In this document: positions 55,009 through 63,510 of the stretch, piece by piece
Numbering within the stretch: the first letter of the stretch is position 1
Layout of the letters: the number at the start of each line of letters is the position of its first letter
Source: Psychrobacter vallis
GTDB lineage: Bacteria; Pseudomonadota; Gammaproteobacteria; Pseudomonadales; Moraxellaceae
Reading direction: 5' to 3'
Length of the DNA: 64,000 bases
NCBI RefSeq assembly: GCF_904846715.1
Contig: NZ_CAJHBU010000002.1
Location: forward strand, 237,526 to 301,525
Made by a program: the position numbers and the translations under genes
The notes under the pieces: model-generated
Seen by the model: only the letters and a program-made list of their open reading frames with translations
Database searches by the model: none
Told to the model about the DNA's origin: nothing

Positions 55009-55446
55009 AAATCCACTCCATTAATGACAAACTGCTCTGATAAAATAGTTCTATCCAATCTTACAAAATTACTCGCTAACGATATTCCATTTTATCATGC
55101 TGCATCGTCGCTGCTTGTCAGATTTTTATTTTAAAGTTTGATATGATGAGCGAGCAATTCGATGATAGCCTTTTGAGTTCATACACTATCTTACCTTCCT
55201 ATAGACTTTCAAGGCATCTATATGTACTTATCACATCGGATAAAATGTTAGAATAGCGCTCAGTTTTTGACTAATGCACACAGCTCATTATCAAGCGCTT
55301 ACCAAATTGATGTTTCAAAAATAATATTTCAGACAAGCATCAAGGCTCAGAGACGTTTTTGTCATTTTTAATCTATTATTGAAAATATTGAGTTGATACT
55401 CATCTAAACTTAACGATACAGATAACCACTTATTAACGAGGACTTT
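55009..55446. other. trmO-fpr divergent intergenic region
   Basis: 438 bp, AT-rich, no credible ORF or RNA gene. A GAGT/ACTC dyad lies ~55 bp before fpr; I see no convincing promoter pair. The fpr start has GAGGA 5-6 nt upstream. Confidence 0.45.
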
Positions 55447-56220
55447 ATGTCAAAACTTCGCACCGAAACGGTCACAGAGGTTCATCATTGGAATGACTCT
55501 CTATTTAGCATCAAAACCACTCGTGATGACGGCTTGCGTTTTCGTAATGGCGAGTTTGCAATGATTGGAATCGTTGTCGATGGCAGGCCTCTATTGCGCG
55601 CTTACTCGATTGCTAGCCCAAACTATGAAGATCATTTAGAATTCTTCTCTATTAAAGTGCCAGACGGCCCATTAACTTCACGCTTGCAGCACATCAAAGT
55701 AGGCGATGAATTGTTAGTGAGCAAAAAACCGACAGGGACACTCGTGCTAGATGATCTGCTACCGGGCAAACACCTCTACATGCTCTCAACAGGAACTGGA
55801 ATGGCGCCCTTCTTAGCACTGGCACGTGACCCTGAAGTCTATGAGCGTTTTGAAAAAATCATTTTGGTTCATGGTGTACGCCATGCGGAAGACTTGGCTT
55901 ATCGTGATATGTTCGAGAACGAGCTACCAAATGACGAAATATTTGGAGAATGGTATCGCGAAAAATTTATCTACTACCCTACCGTCACTCGTGAAGAATT
56001 TAGAAATCAGGGCCGTGTGACTGATTTAATGAAGTCAGGCAAACTTTTTGAAGACATTGGATTGCCACCGATAAACAAAGACGATGACCGCGTGATGATA
56101 TGCGGTAGCATGCCCTTCAACGCAGAAGTCTCGGCGATTTTAGATGACTTTGGCTTGACCGTTTCACCGCGTATGGGTGTACAAGCGGATTATGCAGTTG
56201 AGCGTGCCTTTGTCGGCTAG
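55447..56220 (+). CDS. fpr: ferredoxin/flavodoxin--NADP+ reductase
   Basis: 257 aa. FAD site RAYSIASPNYEDHLEFFSIKV with PDGPLTSRL, then NADP site MLSTGTGMAPFLAL and VMICGSMPFNAEVSAIL. The C-terminus ends VERAFVG, the short extension of subclass-IA bacterial reductases rather than a terminal Tyr/Trp. Shuttles electrons between NADPH and ferredoxin/flavodoxin, often in oxidative-stress and Fe-S repair. Monocistronic, just ahead of the tRNA-Leu gene. Confidence 0.95.
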   Translation: MSKLRTETVTEVHHWNDSLFSIKTTRDDGLRFRNGEFAMIGIVVDGRPLLRAYSIASPNYEDHLEFFSIKVPDGPLTSRLQHIKVGDELLVSKKPTGTLVLDDLLPGKHLYMLSTGTGMAPFLALARDPEVYERFEKIILVHGVRHAEDLAYRDMFENELPNDEIFGEWYREKFIYYPTVTREEFRNQGRVTDLMKSGKLFEDIGLPPINKDDDRVMICGSMPFNAEVSAILDDFGLTVSPRMGVQADYAVERAFVG

Positions 56221-56262
56221 ATAGATCTAATTGCTTTAATCGAAAATAATTTGAAATAATTC

Positions 56263-56290
56263 TTGACGGCTAAAAATAGGCTGCTATAAT
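56263..56290 (+). promoter_or_regulatory. strong sigma-70 promoter of tRNA-Leu
   Basis: TTGACG (56263-56268) and TATAAT (56285-56290) with a 16-bp spacer, ~70 bp before the tRNA 5' end. Confidence 0.8.
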
Positions 56291-56363
56291 ACGCAGCCTA
56301 TACAGAGTTAACCCTGTAGCCCAATTCGGTAATATCTATCTAATAGACATTATCTTCTAACAT

Positions 56364-56449
56364 GCCAGTGTGATGGAATTGGTAGACATGACGGATTCAA
56401 AATCCGTTGCCTTTAAAGCGTGTCGGTTCGAGTCCGACCACTGGTACCA
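56364..56449 (+). tRNA. tRNA-Leu (anticodon CAA)
   Basis: 86 nt including encoded CCA. Acceptor GCCAGTG / CACTGGT (G-U at the first pair), D-arm region GGAATTGGTAGAC, anticodon stem ACGGA / TCCGT with loop TTCAAAA giving CAA, a long variable arm as in class II tRNAs, and T-loop GGTTCGAGTCC. Reads TTG codons. It is the likely integration point of the adjoining island. Confidence 0.97.
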
Positions 56450-56482
56450 ATACATAGTTCTATACTATCTTATAGAGCCTCT

Positions 56483-56506
56483 AAAGCCCCTGATATCAGG
56501 GGCTTT
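56483..56506 (+). terminator. hairpin terminator of the tRNA transcript
   Basis: Perfect 24-bp palindrome centred on TGATATCA with arms AAAGCCCC / GGGGCTTT, 34 bp after the tRNA. Confidence 0.75.
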
Positions 56507-56561
56507 GTTGTATCTGGCGTTCTATACTGTCCTGCTCTATCTATCCCAATCCATGCATCTG

Positions 56562-56600
56562 ATGTACACTACTATGTACACTGGTTTTTAAATGTACATT
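56562..56600. repeat. three ATGTACAYT direct repeats upstream of the integrase remnant
   Basis: ATGTACACT at 56562-56570 and 56574-56582, ATGTACATT at 56592-56600, ending 12 bp before the remnant start. Possibly former arm-type or excisionase/regulator sites of the integrated element. Confidence 0.5.
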
Positions 56601-56612
56601 GGGGTGTCAGTT

Positions 56613-56768
56613 ATGGAAGCACGCAAACCTATCAGCTCCGACCGTAGCATCAGTAGTCATAAAGCTAATGACAAAGAATATCTGGTCTCTGTCAAAAACT
56701 ATCCCATGCTTTATCTCATGGTCAGACCTAATAACACTTTATGGGAAAGAACATGGCATGCAATATAG
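56613..56768 (+). pseudogene. N-terminal remnant of a tRNA-targeting tyrosine integrase
   Basis: ATG 56613 to TAG 56766-56768, 51 codons. The peptide (SSHKANDKEYLVSVKNYPML then YLMVRPN and a Trp-rich end) matches the N-terminal arm-binding (DUF4102-like) pattern of P4-type integrases: ..DK.Y.VSV....LYL.VRP....W.... The rest of the ~400-residue protein, including the catalytic R-H-R-H-Y domain, is absent. It lies 160 bp from the tRNA-Leu 3' end in the orientation expected for an integrase beside attL. The gap to 56856 shows nothing else. Confidence 0.7.
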
Positions 56769-56856
56769 TCAGGTTCATATAAAAAACATTCATCCCAGTA
56801 GCGAGTCATAATAAGAGTATTTTTGGTTTAGATTGATTGATTAAGTAAAACCCTAA

Positions 56857-58089
56857 TCAGTATGCCGCTGCTTTATACTGGTTAGGCAGTTTTAGGGACA
56901 ATAATGCCGCGATTGCCACAAACAAACTCGATATCCAAAGACAAGCCTCTAAGCCAAATTCTTGGTATACCCAACCTGACAACACCGTGCCAATCAATCT
57001 GCCCATCGCATTTGCCATGTAATAAAACCCGACATCAAGTGACACGCCATCACTATCAGCGTAGCTGACGATGAGGTAGCTGTGTAATGAGGAATTGACG
57101 GCGAAAACCACGCCAAATATCAGTAACCCAACCATAACTGATGTTTGTATATAAAAATCAAAATATAAAGCCAGCGCGATTGCTGCCGGAATAAATGTCA
57201 AATAGCTTGCCCACAAAAAGGCCGCTTTACCCGTTGGCAGCACGCCTTTTTTCTTGCCTGTAAAATAAGGTGCAACCGACTGAACGATGCCATAACCGAT
57301 GACCCAGCTTGCCATAAAGCTACCCACCCACCAGTGACTCCAGTTAAAGGTCGCCGCCAAAAACACGGGCAAAGCCACGACAAACCACACGTCTCTCGCC
57401 CCAAACAAAAACATGCGGGCAGCGGAGAGGGTATTGATAGCAGGGCTTTTAGAAAAAATATCTTTAAATTTAGGCTTGTTAGTGGCTTTGCCAATGTCTT
57501 CTTTTAACACCACCAAGCTAAATACCCAAACGATGGCCAATAGTGATGCCATCAGTATCATAGCGCCTTTAAAGCCAATCAAAGTCAGTAGCAAACCACC
57601 AATAAAAAAGCCCACGCCTTTTAGCGCGTTTTTAGAGCCTGTGAGTATCGCCACCCATTGATAGAGTTTGCTTTCAGCATCTTTTGGTACCAATAATTTG
57701 ATGGCGCTTTTGGCACTCATTTTGTTTAAGTCTTTGGCGATACCTGAGAGCGCTTGGGCGATCATCACATAAACCACAGTCAACATATCAGCAGGCACAG
57801 CGAGCATGGCGAGGGCGATTACCTGGATAGCCAAACCAATATTCATGGTTTTATTTAGCCCAAGACTGGTGCCAAGCCAGCCACCAACCAGATTGGTGAT
57901 AACGCCAAAAATCTCATAAAACAAAAACAGCATGGCGATACTTAACGGGCTATAGCCTAACTGATAAAAATGCAGCACGACGAGCATGCGTAGGGCGCCA
58001 TCCGTTAAGGTGAACGCCCAATAGTTGCCAGTGATGACCAGATACTGTTTAACTTGTGTCGATAAGTCCTTGACGGATAGCAGTCCCAT
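56857..58089 (-). CDS. arsJ: organoarsenical efflux MFS transporter ArsJ
   Basis: 410 aa with ~11-12 membrane helices. Sequences such as YWAFTLTDGALRMLVVLHFYQLGYSPLSIAMLFLFYEIFG, LNKMSAKSAIKLLVP and ARMFLFGARDVWFVVALPVFL are characteristic of ArsJ. It exports 1-arseno-3-phosphoglycerate, which breaks down outside to arsenate. It is 2 bp after the GAPDH gene that makes this substrate, which fixes the assignment. Last gene of the ars operon. Confidence 0.93.
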   Translation of the reverse strand: MGLLSVKDLSTQVKQYLVITGNYWAFTLTDGALRMLVVLHFYQLGYSPLSIAMLFLFYEIFGVITNLVGGWLGTSLGLNKTMNIGLAIQVIALAMLAVPADMLTVVYVMIAQALSGIAKDLNKMSAKSAIKLLVPKDAESKLYQWVAILTGSKNALKGVGFFIGGLLLTLIGFKGAMILMASLLAIVWVFSLVVLKEDIGKATNKPKFKDIFSKSPAINTLSAARMFLFGARDVWFVVALPVFLAATFNWSHWWVGSFMASWVIGYGIVQSVAPYFTGKKKGVLPTGKAAFLWASYLTFIPAAIALALYFDFYIQTSVMVGLLIFGVVFAVNSSLHSYLIVSYADSDGVSLDVGFYYMANAMGRLIGTVLSGWVYQEFGLEACLWISSLFVAIAALLSLKLPNQYKAAAY

Positions 58090-58091
58090 GA

Positions 58092-59102
58092 TTAACCCTT
58101 ATCTGCTAGACCAACCATCTGTACCAATTCAGCCGTTCTGTTGGCGTAACCCCACTCGTTGTCGTACCAAACGTAGAGCTTGACTTGCGTGTCGTTGACG
58201 ACCATCGTCGATAGCGCATCAACGATGCTTGAACGTGGATCGGTTTTGTAATCAATCGATACCAGTGGACGTGTCTCAAAGCCCAATATGTCTTTTAGCT
58301 CATTTTCAGACGCCTGTTTGAGCAGTTCGTTGACTTCTTCTACGGTAGTGCCACGCGCCACTTCAAACACACAATCGGTCAGCGAGGCGTTGGCTAAAGG
58401 CACGCGAATGGCATGACCGTTTAGCTTGCCTTTTAGCTCAGGGAAAATATGAGTGATGGCGGTTGCAGAGCCTGTCGTGGTCGGAATCAGGCTCATACCG
58501 CAAGCACGCGCTCGGCGTAAGTCTTTATGCGGGGCATCCAATATCGTCTGGGTGTTGGTGATGTCATGAATGGTGGTCATCGAGCCATGCTTGATGCCTA
58601 TTTTTTCGTGCATCACTTTGACCACAGGTGCTAGGCAGTTGGTGGTACAAGATGCCGCAGTCACAATGGGATAGATGTCTTTGTCGTATAGATGTTCATT
58701 CACGCCCATGACGATGTTTAATACGCCTTCTTCTTTGACAGGGGCGGTAACGACCACGCGTTTGACCCCTTGGTCTAAGTAGGCTTGCAGCAAGGCTTTG
58801 GTTTTTATCTTGCCTGAGGCTTCTATGACCACGTCGCACATCGACCAGTCGGTGTCTTTGGTCGCTTTGTTTTGCGTACAAGGAATGGCTTTGCCATTGA
58901 TAATCATGGACGTGCCTTCGTGATTGGCTTCGTGATGCCAGCGACCATGCACAGAGTCAAACGTCATCAAATGAGCAAGCGTCTTAGCGTCGCCCGCAGG
59001 ATCATTGATGTGGACGATCTCGATGTCATCCCAGTCAAATGCGGCGCGCATCGTTAAACGTCCCATACGCCCAAAACCGTTAATACCGACTTTAATAGCC
59101 AT
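58092..59102 (-). CDS. ArsJ-associated glyceraldehyde-3-phosphate dehydrogenase
   Basis: 336 aa type [24 protein letters not shown] (NAD), catalytic [22 protein letters not shown] (Cys ~153), [36 protein letters not shown] and [11 protein letters not shown]. In ars operons this enzyme uses arsenate in place of phosphate to form 1-arseno-3-phosphoglycerate for ArsJ. Context (upstream ArsC-ArsR, downstream arsJ) makes a detoxifying role more likely than the central glycolytic one. All catalytic residues are intact. Confidence 0.93.
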   Translation of the reverse strand: MAIKVGINGFGRMGRLTMRAAFDWDDIEIVHINDPAGDAKTLAHLMTFDSVHGRWHHEANHEGTSMIINGKAIPCTQNKATKDTDWSMCDVVIEASGKIKTKALLQAYLDQGVKRVVVTAPVKEEGVLNIVMGVNEHLYDKDIYPIVTAASCTTNCLAPVVKVMHEKIGIKHGSMTTIHDITNTQTILDAPHKDLRRARACGMSLIPTTTGSATAITHIFPELKGKLNGHAIRVPLANASLTDCVFEVARGTTVEEVNELLKQASENELKDILGFETRPLVSIDYKTDPRSSIVDALSTMVVNDTQVKLYVWYDNEWGYANRTAELVQMVGLADKG

Positions 59103-59191
59103 AAAGTTGTCCTTTGTTTTGTCTAAGTGTTATCAGAAAAAATGGTTAAGTTTGTTTAAATGCTCAGTTTTCTTTAAATGTTAGTTATTGA

Positions 59192-60016
59192 TTATTTACA
59201 AAAGCTGTCTTTGTCTGGTCTGTTTTGCATCGCATCCAACCGCCCGATCTCACGCTCAATCAGAGAAGTGTTATTTTCTGTGGTTTGTGCAACTACGGTC
59301 TTTGCCCATAACGGCAGCTCCGGATTGATGCGATAAAACACCCACTGGCCGTGTTTTCGATCAGTGATGACGTTTGCCTTTTTTAACACAGCAAGATTGC
59401 GTGAGATTTTGGGCTGACTGTCCTCCTCCAATGCTTCCATTAATTCACAAACACACAGCTCACCATGATATTCGATCAGCATCAATGCTTTGAGTCGAAC
59501 GTCATCAGTCAGGCTTTTGTAAAAGGTAATGGGATCAAAATCAGGCAACACCATGTCTTCTTTACTGACAGCAGGTGTATTGACAGCAGTCTTTGTGCGG
59601 TTATGTTTTTCTACAGCAAGAAACATCGTTAAACGATTGCTTAATTCACTTAATGTACTGGTAAATGGATGGCTGCCAGTGCGAGACTTGGGGTCGGGAA
59701 TATCCCAAGCCAGTTGCTTGGCTGTATTGGGATAGCTTCTGCATTCGGTGCTGGCTTTTTCACACAAGGTAATGACGTAATCAAAGTATTGACCGTCAAA
59801 CTCGTCGACGTGTTTGGATCTTAGTTCACTGGTATCGAAATCAAACTTTTCCAACGCTTGTATGGTTCGTTCATCGACTTCCCCTTTCTCTATACCTGCG
59901 CTGTAAACATCGTAGACATCACCAGCTTTGTACTTCAATAATGTTTCAGCCATTTGTGATCTGGCTGAGTTACTGGTACAAAGAAACAGCACCTTTTTCT
60001 TATTTGTATTTTCCAT
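59192..60016 (-). CDS. fused arsenate reductase (ArsC) - ArsR repressor
   Basis: 274 aa from ATG 60016 (AGGA 6 nt upstream; GTG 60019 is adjacent). Residues ~1-145 are a low-molecular-weight-phosphatase-type arsenate reductase: CTSNSARSQMAE (C-x5-R loop, ~13-24), LCEKASTEC redox Cys pair, WDIPDPKSRTG with the catalytic Asp. Residues ~165-245 are an ArsR winged helix with the As(III)-binding ELCVCEL and recognition helix QPKISRNLAVLKKANVI. One polypeptide both reduces arsenate and senses the arsenite formed. First gene of the operon. Confidence 0.93.
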   Translation of the reverse strand: MENTNKKKVLFLCTSNSARSQMAETLLKYKAGDVYDVYSAGIEKGEVDERTIQALEKFDFDTSELRSKHVDEFDGQYFDYVITLCEKASTECRSYPNTAKQLAWDIPDPKSRTGSHPFTSTLSELSNRLTMFLAVEKHNRTKTAVNTPAVSKEDMVLPDFDPITFYKSLTDDVRLKALMLIEYHGELCVCELMEALEEDSQPKISRNLAVLKKANVITDRKHGQWVFYRINPELPLWAKTVVAQTTENNTSLIEREIGRLDAMQNRPDKDSFCK

Positions 60017-60038
60017 CACTATTCCTATTGAAGAAGAC

Positions 60039-60080
60039 TTTACATACGAAATATTATATATACAATATTTCGTATGTAAA
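60039..60080 (-). promoter_or_regulatory. ars operator overlapping the ars promoter
   Basis: 17-bp perfect inverted repeat, TTTACATACGAAATATT (60039-60055) mirrored at 60064-60080. On the minus strand it contains a promoter: TTTACA (60080-60075), 16-bp spacer, TATAAT (60058-60053), ~40 bp before the ArsC-ArsR start. Repressor binding would block polymerase directly. Confidence 0.85.
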
Positions 60081-60181
60081 GGTTTTTTAAGTTTATTATT
60101 AAATCATAGTTAGTGAAATTATGTTTTAGGGCGTTGCAATACTGTTTGCATAATAAGCTTGGCTCATATATTCATTAGCAT

Positions 60182-60844
60182 TTGGCATTGACGGTATTTG
60201 ATAAGCGTTTAAGCAGAATATATGCTCGATTGATACCTAGAGAGCCAAAAGGTAAGCCCAAATACAAGCAATCAATTTTTCTGGTAGCAGAAACTGAGGA
60301 CCGTTATGTCAACTCAGGCACACAAATCTATATTGAGCTGGCTGAAGTGGCTGACACTAGCTGGGTAACACGTGAGCCACCATTGTTTTTAGCTGATGAT
60401 GTCGATGGCCATGTATTGTTTGAAAGAGCAACAGCACGTATTACTGGCAGCAGTAATGATGATCCTGTAGAAAGTATCGGTGATATCGTCATGGTGCCAC
60501 CAGTCAAAGCAGCACGTGACAAAGGCATCTTACATTCAGTACCCATGTTCCGTAAGTTTACTGAACAAGGCGTGATTTGGGACGATGGTCATGAAGAACA
60601 AGTAGATGCCATTATTTGGTGTATTGGGTTTAAACCAAATCTTGACCATCTAGCACCTTTAAATGTTCTCGAAGCGGATGGAACAGTACAGGTCAAACAA
60701 GGACAAGCAGTCAAAGAGCCACGGCTATGGTTTTTTGGCTATGGCGACTGGGCAAGTCCAGGCTCGCCCACGCTGATCGGTGCTGGACGCAGTGCTAGAG
60801 AGAATGTTCCAGCCTTGCTAAATTTTTTGCAAAAAGATGCTTAA
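60182..60844 (+). pseudogene. truncated ArsO-like flavin monooxygenase
   Basis: 220 codons from a TTG. Residues ~45-220 match the C-terminal half of ArsO-type NAD(P)/FAD monooxygenases (NSGTQIYIELAEVADTSWVT, GDIVMVPPVKAARDKGILHS, VDAIIWCIGFKPNLDHLAPL, KEPRLWFFGYGDW). The N-terminal FAD-binding GxGxxG domain is missing. The ~45 residues in its place (FDKRLSRIYARLIPREPKGK) have no counterpart, and the NADPH motif before NSGTQ is garbled. So a remnant beside the ars operon, divergent from it. Confidence 0.75.
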
Positions 60845-60939
60845 ATAGCGTGACTGTTTTAATTAACTGTACAAATATAATGTTGGCATAATGCGATCAA
60901 ACAAACTCTGCGAATAGCTCTTTCATCTTTACTTTCACC

Positions 60940-62148
60940 TTATAATGTTAATAACCATCCAGCAGCGCCGCAACTTATAACGACCAGCCAAGCAGGTAAT
61001 TTCCAGAATATTAAAGCAACCAATGCGATCAATGCCAGACCAAAATCTTTTGCTTCAAGGATAGCGCTTGTCCATACAGGTTGATAAAGCGCTGCCAGTA
61101 GCAAACCGACGACTGCTGCATTGATACCCGACAGAGCAGCTCGTGTCCGCAAATTTTGGCGTAGACCCTCCCAAAATGGCAGGGCACCCATAACCAATAA
61201 AAATGATGGCGCAAAGATGGCAATTAAGCAAATCATACCGCCCAACCAGCCACTAGGCACTTCATTCATCGAACTGCCAAGAAACGCGGAGAAGGTGAAT
61301 AAAGGGCCTGGTACTGCTTGCGTGGCTCCGTAACCTGCCAAGAAAGTATCATTACTCACCCAACCTGCTGGAACAACCTCAGCTTGTAATAATGGTAACA
61401 CCACGTGCCCGCCACCAAAAACGAGCGATCCGGCACGAAAGAAGGTATCTACCATAGAGAGCGTATGGGTTGGATATAATGTGGCCAGTAGCGGTAAGCC
61501 GATGAGCAGTGAAAAAAATAAGAACAACCAGAATAAACCCACTCGACGTCTGACAGTAATAGGCAGAGGATCATGAGCAATCGTTTTTTCAGGTTTGAAC
61601 AATATCAGTCCAATAATGGCGGCAATAACAATGACGCTAACTTGGCCTAATGCAGAGGGCACTAAAAGTACAAAGCAAGCGGCCAGCGCCATGATAGAGA
61701 CTCGTGCAACATCAGTGCAGAGATTTCGCCCCATACCCCATACTGCTTGTGCCACCACAGCCACTGCCGCTACTTTTAAACCGTGCAGTACGCCAGATGG
61801 GATAATCTCTCCATAACTGGTAATACCTATGGCAAATAGGATTAACGCTATGGCAGAGGGTAAGGTAAAACCAGCCCAAGCCGCAAGAGCGCCAGCATAT
61901 CCTGATCGAGATAAGCCTATGGCAATACCAACTTGGCTGCTTGCTGGTCCTGGCAAAAACTGACAAAGCGCCACTAAGTCAGCATAGCTGTTCTCAGTTA
62001 GCCATTTGCGCCGTGTCACAAACTCATCCCGAAAATAGCCCAAATGAGCGACAGGACCACCAAACGAAGTTAAACCCAATCTAAGGAAAACAAGAAAGAC
62101 GGTCCACACTGATTTGCTTTCAACCTTATGATTATTATGCTTTGCCAC
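60940..62148 (-). CDS. chrA: chromate transporter ChrA
   Basis: 402 aa, long-chain type with two homologous membrane halves. Half one has LGLTSFGGPVAHLGYFRDEFVTRRKWL and LCQFLPGPASSQVGIAIG; half two has FGGGHVVLPLLQAEVV and GYGATQAVPGPLFTFSAFLG. Effluxes chromate across the inner membrane by proton or sulfate exchange. Starts at GTG with GGAG 8 nt upstream. A perfect 10-bp inverted repeat lies just upstream. Neighbours are ars genes and a TauE/SafE permease. Confidence 0.95.
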   Translation of the reverse strand: MAKHNNHKVESKSVWTVFLVFLRLGLTSFGGPVAHLGYFRDEFVTRRKWLTENSYADLVALCQFLPGPASSQVGIAIGLSRSGYAGALAAWAGFTLPSAIALILFAIGITSYGEIIPSGVLHGLKVAAVAVVAQAVWGMGRNLCTDVARVSIMALAACFVLLVPSALGQVSVIVIAAIIGLILFKPEKTIAHDPLPITVRRRVGLFWLFLFFSLLIGLPLLATLYPTHTLSMVDTFFRAGSLVFGGGHVVLPLLQAEVVPAGWVSNDTFLAGYGATQAVPGPLFTFSAFLGSSMNEVPSGWLGGMICLIAIFAPSFLLVMGALPFWEGLRQNLRTRAALSGINAAVVGLLLAALYQPVWTSAILEAKDFGLALIALVALIFWKLPAWLVVISCGAAGWLLTL

Positions 62149-62176
62149 AAATTGCTCTCCTCGGCAGAATATATTT

Positions 62177-62205
62177 GCTAAATTATCGAGTTTCCATAAT
62201 TTAGC
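62177..62205 (-). promoter_or_regulatory. inverted repeat in the chrA promoter, possible operator
   Basis: GCTAAATTAT / ATAATTTAGC, perfect 10 bp, 9-nt spacer, ~30 bp before the chrA start. On the minus strand TTGACT lies just upstream of it, so the repeat covers the -10 region. Confidence 0.55.
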
Positions 62206-62303
62206 TGAGTTGTGTAAGTCAACGTGGCTTGTTTTTACACCGGTATTGTTAGCTCTAGTCGTGTCAGAGAGTATATTTACTATAAGAAAACGTTTGGTGT
62301 AAT

Positions 62304-63068
62304 TTAAAAAAGAATCGTGACGTTTTGGACAATCATCACTACGCCACTAACGACCATTAATAGGATCAGCATTACTCTAAACTGCTTAACATTCATACCT
62401 GTTAAAAAACGCTTACCAATAATGTTGCCAACTATGGCACCAAGCCCTAACGCAAAACCATAAATCCAAAGATTGACGGTCAATACACCAAAAAAAGTAT
62501 AACTGCCAATCTGAGCGAGTCCTACAAAGAAGGAATTGGCTGTTTTGGTAGCGACTAAATCCTCTTTTTTTAGTCCCGTATTCATATAGAAGGGATTGAG
62601 TACAGGACCCAAACCACCGACAAGCGTGCTAATGAATGCAGTGATAAAACCTAAAGGCACAAAACCCAATTTAGGCATATCAAACGACTTTTCCACTTTG
62701 CCAAAACGATACTGAGAGACGGTAGATATCAAAAACGCACCAACTAATAACTGAATCCAGCTGCCATCAAGACGGCTAAATAATAATGCAGCTAACCACG
62801 CCCCAACAATAGCGCTTGGTACGTAATACTTTATTAGCGACCATTCGATATGATGCCAAAATAAATAAAGACGCGAAGGACGGCTAATAAAATTACCCAA
62901 ATTAATAACTGGTGGCGCAGCTGAGGTTCCTATCAGCGCCGAGGTAACAGGTATGAGCAAAAGCGCACCGCCACCTCCTGATATGGTGGAAATCACAAAA
63001 GCAATCATACCTGCCAAAAACAGCCCTGCAAGATGCCAACTAGGAATTGCTTGTAAAATATCGAACAC
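62304..63068 (-). CDS. TauE/SafE-family sulfite exporter-like permease
   Basis: 254 aa from GTG (GGAG 7 nt upstream), ~8 membrane segments. AFVISTISGGGGALLLIPV near the N-terminus and FITAFISTLVGGLGPVLNPFYMNTGL at mid-length are the paired family motifs, and ATKTANSFFVGLAQI follows. Family members move sulfite, sulfoacetate or other organic anions. Its position next to chrA suggests sulfur-oxyanion handling linked to chromate (a sulfate mimic); this is an inference. A long inverted repeat lies upstream. Confidence 0.85.
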   Translation of the reverse strand: MFDILQAIPSWHLAGLFLAGMIAFVISTISGGGGALLLIPVTSALIGTSAAPPVINLGNFISRPSRLYLFWHHIEWSLIKYYVPSAIVGAWLAALLFSRLDGSWIQLLVGAFLISTVSQYRFGKVEKSFDMPKLGFVPLGFITAFISTLVGGLGPVLNPFYMNTGLKKEDLVATKTANSFFVGLAQIGSYTFFGVLTVNLWIYGFALGLGAIVGNIIGKRFLTGMNVKQFRVMLILLMVVSGVVMIVQNVTILF

Positions 63069-63105
63069 GGTTAAGCTCCAATATTAACAGAAGGAGTCAG
63101 CACTC

Positions 63106-63154
63106 TTTTAGAGCTATATTTTATCTAAAGTCACAATAAAATACAGCTCTAAAA
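63106..63154. promoter_or_regulatory. 19-bp inverted repeat upstream of the TauE/SafE gene
   Basis: TTTTAGAGCTATATTTTAT (63106-63124) is mirrored at 63136-63154 with one mismatch; 11-nt spacer. It begins TTTT and ends AAAA, opposite to a terminator, so an operator is more likely. It lies ~40-85 bp before the permease start. Confidence 0.55.
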
Positions 63155-63186
63155 CATCACCTGAAGCTGTCTATTAGTAGCTATAG

Positions 63187-63336
63187 TCAGCTTAATATAA
63201 AAGTGTTATGGCTAGGGCAAATATCATAAAACAATTTAGACAAGTCATTCTCCATCCAGCCTTGTCGTAGAAACTTTACCTGAGCCCACTTCTTTTCAAT
63301 GAGATTCAGATCAGGACTATAGGGCGGCCTAACTAC
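63187..63336 (-). pseudogene. IS630-type transposase C-terminal fragment
   Basis: About 48 codons remain: RPPYSPDLNLIEKKWAQVK then the C-terminal end. PPYSPDLNxIEKKWAxxK is the conserved segment with the third acidic catalytic residue of IS630-family DDE transposases. Everything upstream in the gene is missing, and a short non-homologous leader (to 63372) is fused on. No terminal repeats are identified. A dead insertion-sequence remnant. Confidence 0.8.
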
Positions 63337-63352
63337 TATTATTGCTACATAA

Positions 63353-63388
63353 AAAATGAGCGAGACAATCACTGTTCTCGCTTATTTT
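63353..63388 (-). terminator. rho-independent terminator
   Basis: AAAATGAGCGAGA / TCTCGCTTATTTT (one G-U), 10-nt loop, flanked by A- and T-runs. On the minus strand it lies ~120 bp after the MgtC-like remnant. Confidence 0.8.
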
Positions 63389-63510
63389 ACGTCTAATCAT
63401 ATGAGGCGCATGAGCGTTTGTATCAACCTAGATTTATTAAGGTCAGAAGGCTTTTATTTGCTCATGATGAGTATGTAAAATAGTTATCGTTACATCCAAT
63501 CCAATAATTA

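Noticed and set aside
56370..56591. Protein-coding ORF over the tRNA-Leu gene
   Set aside because: It runs through the tRNA and its terminator; the tRNA structure explains the sequence.
56784..56806. Half copy of the palindromic repeat after the integrase remnant
   Set aside because: ACATTCATCCCAGTAGCG resembles one end of copy 1, but no partner arm or core is present.
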